From Paraburkholderia sp. C35 (lineage in GTDB: Bacteria; Pseudomonadota; Gammaproteobacteria; Burkholderiales; Burkholderiaceae), in the NCBI RefSeq assembly GCF_003121405.1, contig NZ_QBUY01000005.1:62001-126000 (forward strand): a stretch of 64,000 nt of DNA, read 5' to 3'. Below are positions 61,529 to 64,000 of this stretch, piece after piece (positions within the stretch are counted from its first letter, which is position 1; every line of letters begins with the position of its first letter). The notes under the pieces are model-generated. The model had not been told where the DNA came from, searched no databases, and worked only from the letters and a program-made list of their open reading frames with translations. A program made the position numbers and the translations under genes.

Positions 61529-62944
61529 TCAGATGACCTGACTCGGTTCATATGATTTCAGATGCAGGATGTCAGCGATTCTGTGCAGGCAATTCTCAAG
61601 ATCGTTGCGTGTTCTCGGTGCGCCCAGACAGAGCCTAACGCCATCGGGGGCCTCGGAAACCGCAAAGGCATCGGTGCCGGCAACGGATATACCCGAGAGC
61701 TTCAGTTGAGTGATGAATGCATTGCGCGTCCAGGGCATGGGCAATGGCAGCCATACATGAAAACCGTGGCTATGCCGGTTTTCAAGGTCCGCACCGAGAT
61801 ATCGACGCGCGATAGCCTGGCGAGCGTCGCTTTCTGTGCGGGTCGCGCGAAGCATCTCGTCTGCGAGGCCAGATTCGATCCAGTAGGTCGCGACTGCTGC
61901 GCTCAATGGTGCCGCCATGGAGGCCGTCGCACGTATGACGACAGAAGCTCGTTCCGCAGCGTTTTGATCAGGAACGGCCAGATAGGCGATCCGCAATGCG
62001 GGCGAAACGCATTTCGCAAGACCGGAAATGTAATAGACCAGTTCGGGCGCAAGCGATGCAAGACTGGGGAGTTCGCGCAACGCATCGTCGGAGTCATCGG
62101 GCGAGTTGACGAGCGGCCAATAGTTATCGTCTTCGATAATGGGCAGGTTATGACGGCGCGCTACTTCAATCAATGCAATGCGCCGGTCCAGGGGCATCGT
62201 AATCGTAGTGGGGTTATGAACGATCGGCGTGCAATAGAATGCTTTTGGCTTGTCGGACCGGCACACCGCATCGAGTGATTCAGGTATCGCGCCGTGCTCG
62301 TCCATCTCGACGGCGGACAGGCGGATACCGAGTTCCTTTGCAAGCAGAATGCACCCGGGGTAGGTCAGCGCTTCGACACAAAGGGTGTCGCCGGTGCTTG
62401 CCAGCATCAGGCAGACAGCAAGCAGCGCACCCTGTGCGCCAGGGCACACGAGCACGCGATCAGGCCCAAGCCCGTGCATACGCCTTGCAAGCCAGTTTGC
62501 GCCCACCAGACGGTCTCTCATGGCTCCGCCAGGCACCTGATAGCGCATCAGCATGTCCATCCCGCGCTCGGCCAGCATGGCGGGTATGCCTTCCCAGATA
62601 CGTTTTTCCAGTGCGGGATCGTCGAATGGCGGCGGCTGATTGATCAGCATGTCGATGCCAGACACGTTCGTCGGGACGGCAGGTGGACGATGTACTGCTT
62701 TTACGTAGGTGCCGCGGCCCACGCGAGCCTCGAGCAGGCCGCGTCGCTGGGCCTCGGCGTAGCCCCTGCTAACCGTGGTGAAGTCGATGCCGAGAGATGC
62801 GGCGAGTGCGCGTTGTGGAGGCAGTCTGTCGCCGACGCGGAGTTCGCCGTTGTTGATGCTTTCGGCGACGGCATTTGCGATTGCCAGATACGTAGGACCG
62901 TTCCCATCTTCAAGGACGGGAGTCCAGCCAGATGTTCGCAACAT
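61529..62944 (-). CDS. MocR/PdxR-type regulator (GntR HTH plus aminotransferase domain)
   Basis: A 471-residue fusion. The N-terminal GntR winged helix (LAIANAVAESINNGELRVGDRL and ASLGIDFTTVSRGYAEA) is followed by a fold-type I aminotransferase domain with the PLP lysine in YYISGLAKCVSPALRIAY and IIEDDNYWPL. The start ATG 62944 follows gaggtgcga. MocR proteins sense PLP or an amino compound. The gene lies opposite the LivK-type binding protein; repeated TATTGTATG elements stand before both genes. Confidence 0.88.
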   Translation of the reverse strand: MLRTSGWTPVLEDGNGPTYLAIANAVAESINNGELRVGDRLPPQRALAASLGIDFTTVSRGYAEAQRRGLLEARVGRGTYVKAVHRPPAVPTNVSGIDMLINQPPPFDDPALEKRIWEGIPAMLAERGMDMLMRYQVPGGAMRDRLVGANWLARRMHGLGPDRVLVCPGAQGALLAVCLMLASTGDTLCVEALTYPGCILLAKELGIRLSAVEMDEHGAIPESLDAVCRSDKPKAFYCTPIVHNPTTITMPLDRRIALIEVARRHNLPIIEDDNYWPLVNSPDDSDDALRELPSLASLAPELVYYISGLAKCVSPALRIAYLAVPDQNAAERASVVIRATASMAAPLSAAVATYWIESGLADEMLRATRTESDARQAIARRYLGADLENRHSHGFHVWLPLPMPWTRNAFITQLKLSGISVAGTDAFAVSEAPDGVRLCLGAPRTRNDLENCLHRIADILHLKSYEPSQVI

Positions 62945-62973
62945 TTCGCACCTCGCCCGGAGCAATCTGTTCT

Positions 62974-62982
62974 TATTGTATG
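62974..62982 (+). repeat. TATTGTATG element, copy 1 (upstream of the MocR gene)
   Basis: An exact nine-base match to the element at 63278. It lies 30 bases upstream of the MocR start codon. MocR proteins commonly bind direct repeats, so this is a candidate autoregulatory site. Confidence 0.4.
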
Positions 62983-63277
62983 CAACATTTTTGACATCTG
63001 CTCCGCTTTTGTGCGTGAGTGTCTGCATCCGCTTCGCTTGAAAAGATGAAGCGCTCTGAGCGGAATATGACGAATTTAATTGAAGCGATGCATACATCGA
63101 ACACTGATTGAAGCGATCAAAACATGTGAACAATAGCAAAAGGCTCTGAAATAGCGCCAAAGCGGGCGACAACCGCGCGAATGCAATGGAGAAAAATGTA
63201 TGCGCTTAATTGAATGATTGAATGCAGACAATTGGATTTTTCTAAGAAAATTGTTTGCATTTCGCGATGCTTGTTTC

Positions 63278-63286
63278 TATTGTATG
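63278..63286 (+). repeat. TATTGTATG element, copy 2 (upstream of the LivK gene)
   Basis: Same orientation and sequence as copy 1, 80 bases before the LivK-type gene. Together they suggest that MocR controls both transcription units. Confidence 0.4.
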
Positions 63287-63365
63287 GATATGCGCGATGC
63301 AGCAAAACCTGTGCTTCTACACCGCGCCGTTGAACTAGGGGAGTCTTGTTCATCGGGAGCAGATC

Positions 63366-64000
63366 ATGAGCTGGTTCATGACCACGTCGCGGCACTTCAT
63401 CGGCGGAGCAGTGATCGCGTTGGGGGCGCTATCGTGTCAGGGCACGCAGGCAGAGGATGTGATTGTCGTTCGAATTGGATTTGCAGCACCGCTGACGGGT
63501 CCGTCTGCCGCCGACGGAAAAGAAATGGAAAACGCAGCGCGGTTCGCAATCGAAGATGCGAACGACCGGCATCCCAGGATAGCCGAACGTCCCGTTTCAT
63601 TCGAGTTGGTGCCGCTAGATGACCAGGCCGACCCACGGATTGCGAGTCAGGTCGCGCAGCGCTTTGCCGACATGTCGGTGGCTGGCGTAGTGGGGCATTT
63701 CAATTCCGGGTGCAGCATTGCCGCGTCGAACGTGTACGACGGCGCGCAGATTGCGGAGGTCAGTCCAAGTTCCACGAGCGCTGCCTATACGCTTCGAGGG
63801 AAACGGTCGTCGTTCAGAGTGGTCGGGCAGGACGCGGTTGCGGGCGCCGAGTTAGGGCGTTATATCGTCGAAGATCTTCAGGCGAGGCGTGTTGCAATCA
63901 TTGACGACAGAACGGATTTTGGTGCGGGACTCGCGGACCACGTGAGCGAGTTCATCAGCCAACGTCACGTCGCTATCGTTGCGCGCGAGTACGTGACGGA
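63366..64000 (+). CDS. LivK/LivJ-type branched-chain amino-acid/amide-binding protein (3' truncated)
   Basis: The reading frame runs from ATG 63366 without a stop to the end of the window (211 codons). A signal peptide (hydrophobic core FIGGAVIALGALSC, cleavage near GTQAE) precedes VRIGFAAPLTGPSAADG, AARFAIEDANDRHP, ASQVAQRF and VAGVVGHFNSGCSIAAS, which are hallmarks of the Peripla_BP_6 Leu/Ile/Val family. Permeases and ATPases are expected beyond the window. Control by the divergent MocR protein suggests an amino acid or related amine as ligand. Confidence 0.9.
   Translation, partial: MSWFMTTSRHFIGGAVIALGALSCQGTQAEDVIVVRIGFAAPLTGPSAADGKEMENAARFAIEDANDRHPRIAERPVSFELVPLDDQADPRIASQVAQRFADMSVAGVVGHFNSGCSIAASNVYDGAQIAEVSPSSTSAAYTLRGKRSSFRVVGQDAVAGAELGRYIVEDLQARRVAIIDDRTDFGAGLADHVSEFISQRHVAIVAREYVT

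Larger units (their letters stand above)
62945..63365. other. 421-base divergent control region
   Basis: No gene seen. The segment 63040-63300 is clearly AT-richer than the window average, with runs such as AAGAAAATTG, as expected for promoters. It holds two TATTGTATG elements and a repeated TTGTTT (63251 and 63271). Confidence 0.55.

Overview
The window is GC-rich, densely coded DNA that fits a Burkholderiaceae genome (Paraburkholderia, Caballeronia or Burkholderia type). Support comes from a DUF3331 gene (a family I know only from this group), a DmpKLMNOP phenol hydroxylase operon, and the many regulators and transporters. I see no rRNA, tRNA, CRISPR array, intact insertion sequence or housekeeping gene. 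I infer accessory DNA, perhaps from a secondary chromosome or megaplasmid. The taxonomic call rests on gene content, not on a search.

Layout. 1-7364: a sugar-alcohol type operon with a split DhaK/DhaL kinase, a DUF2291 protein, a ribose-type ABC importer, a triosephosphate-isomerase homologue and an RpiB homologue. This set matches L-erythrulose/tetritol catabolism ending in D-erythrose 4-phosphate. 7448-9083: an amino-acid ABC binding protein broken by one amber codon, and its permease. 9689-11348: a FadR-type regulator and an orphan OmpR-type regulator that has lost its phospho-acceptor aspartate. 11356-20406: a CoA-thioester island with an Ldh2-type dehydrogenase, two MaoC-like proteins, two class III CoA-transferases, an HMG-CoA-lyase-like enzyme, an HTH/citrate-synthase-like regulator and an MFS carrier. 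Two near-identical operator-promoter blocks at 12543 and 18723 tie the operon and the carrier into one regulon. This is the best candidate for an undescribed system.

20408-32525: iron acquisition. A FhuA-like receptor, FhuC/D/B-like importer and PvdE/OrbE-like exporter lie opposite an AraC regulator, and a Fiu-like catecholate receptor follows; no siderophore synthetase is present. 32892-36880: a sulfatase and a formylglycine-generating enzyme, both with signal peptides, beside a LysR regulator. 37243-44324: phenol hydroxylase under a DmpR-like activator and a sigma-54 promoter, with no ring-cleavage genes.

44607-51095: an AcoR-like GAF/Fis protein without an AAA+ domain, an NTF2-flavin monooxygenase fusion, a BudC-like SDR, an unknown membrane protein and a butanediol-type dehydrogenase. 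51153-61468: small detoxification genes, including GSTs, an HxlR/SDR pair, a MATE pump, cynT-cynS with an isochorismatase-like hydrolase, and a PNPOx-reductase-ferredoxin fusion lacking one cluster cysteine. 61529-64000: a MocR regulator diverging from a LivK-type binding protein cut by the window end. All functions are inferred from sequence motifs and family knowledge; no database search was run.
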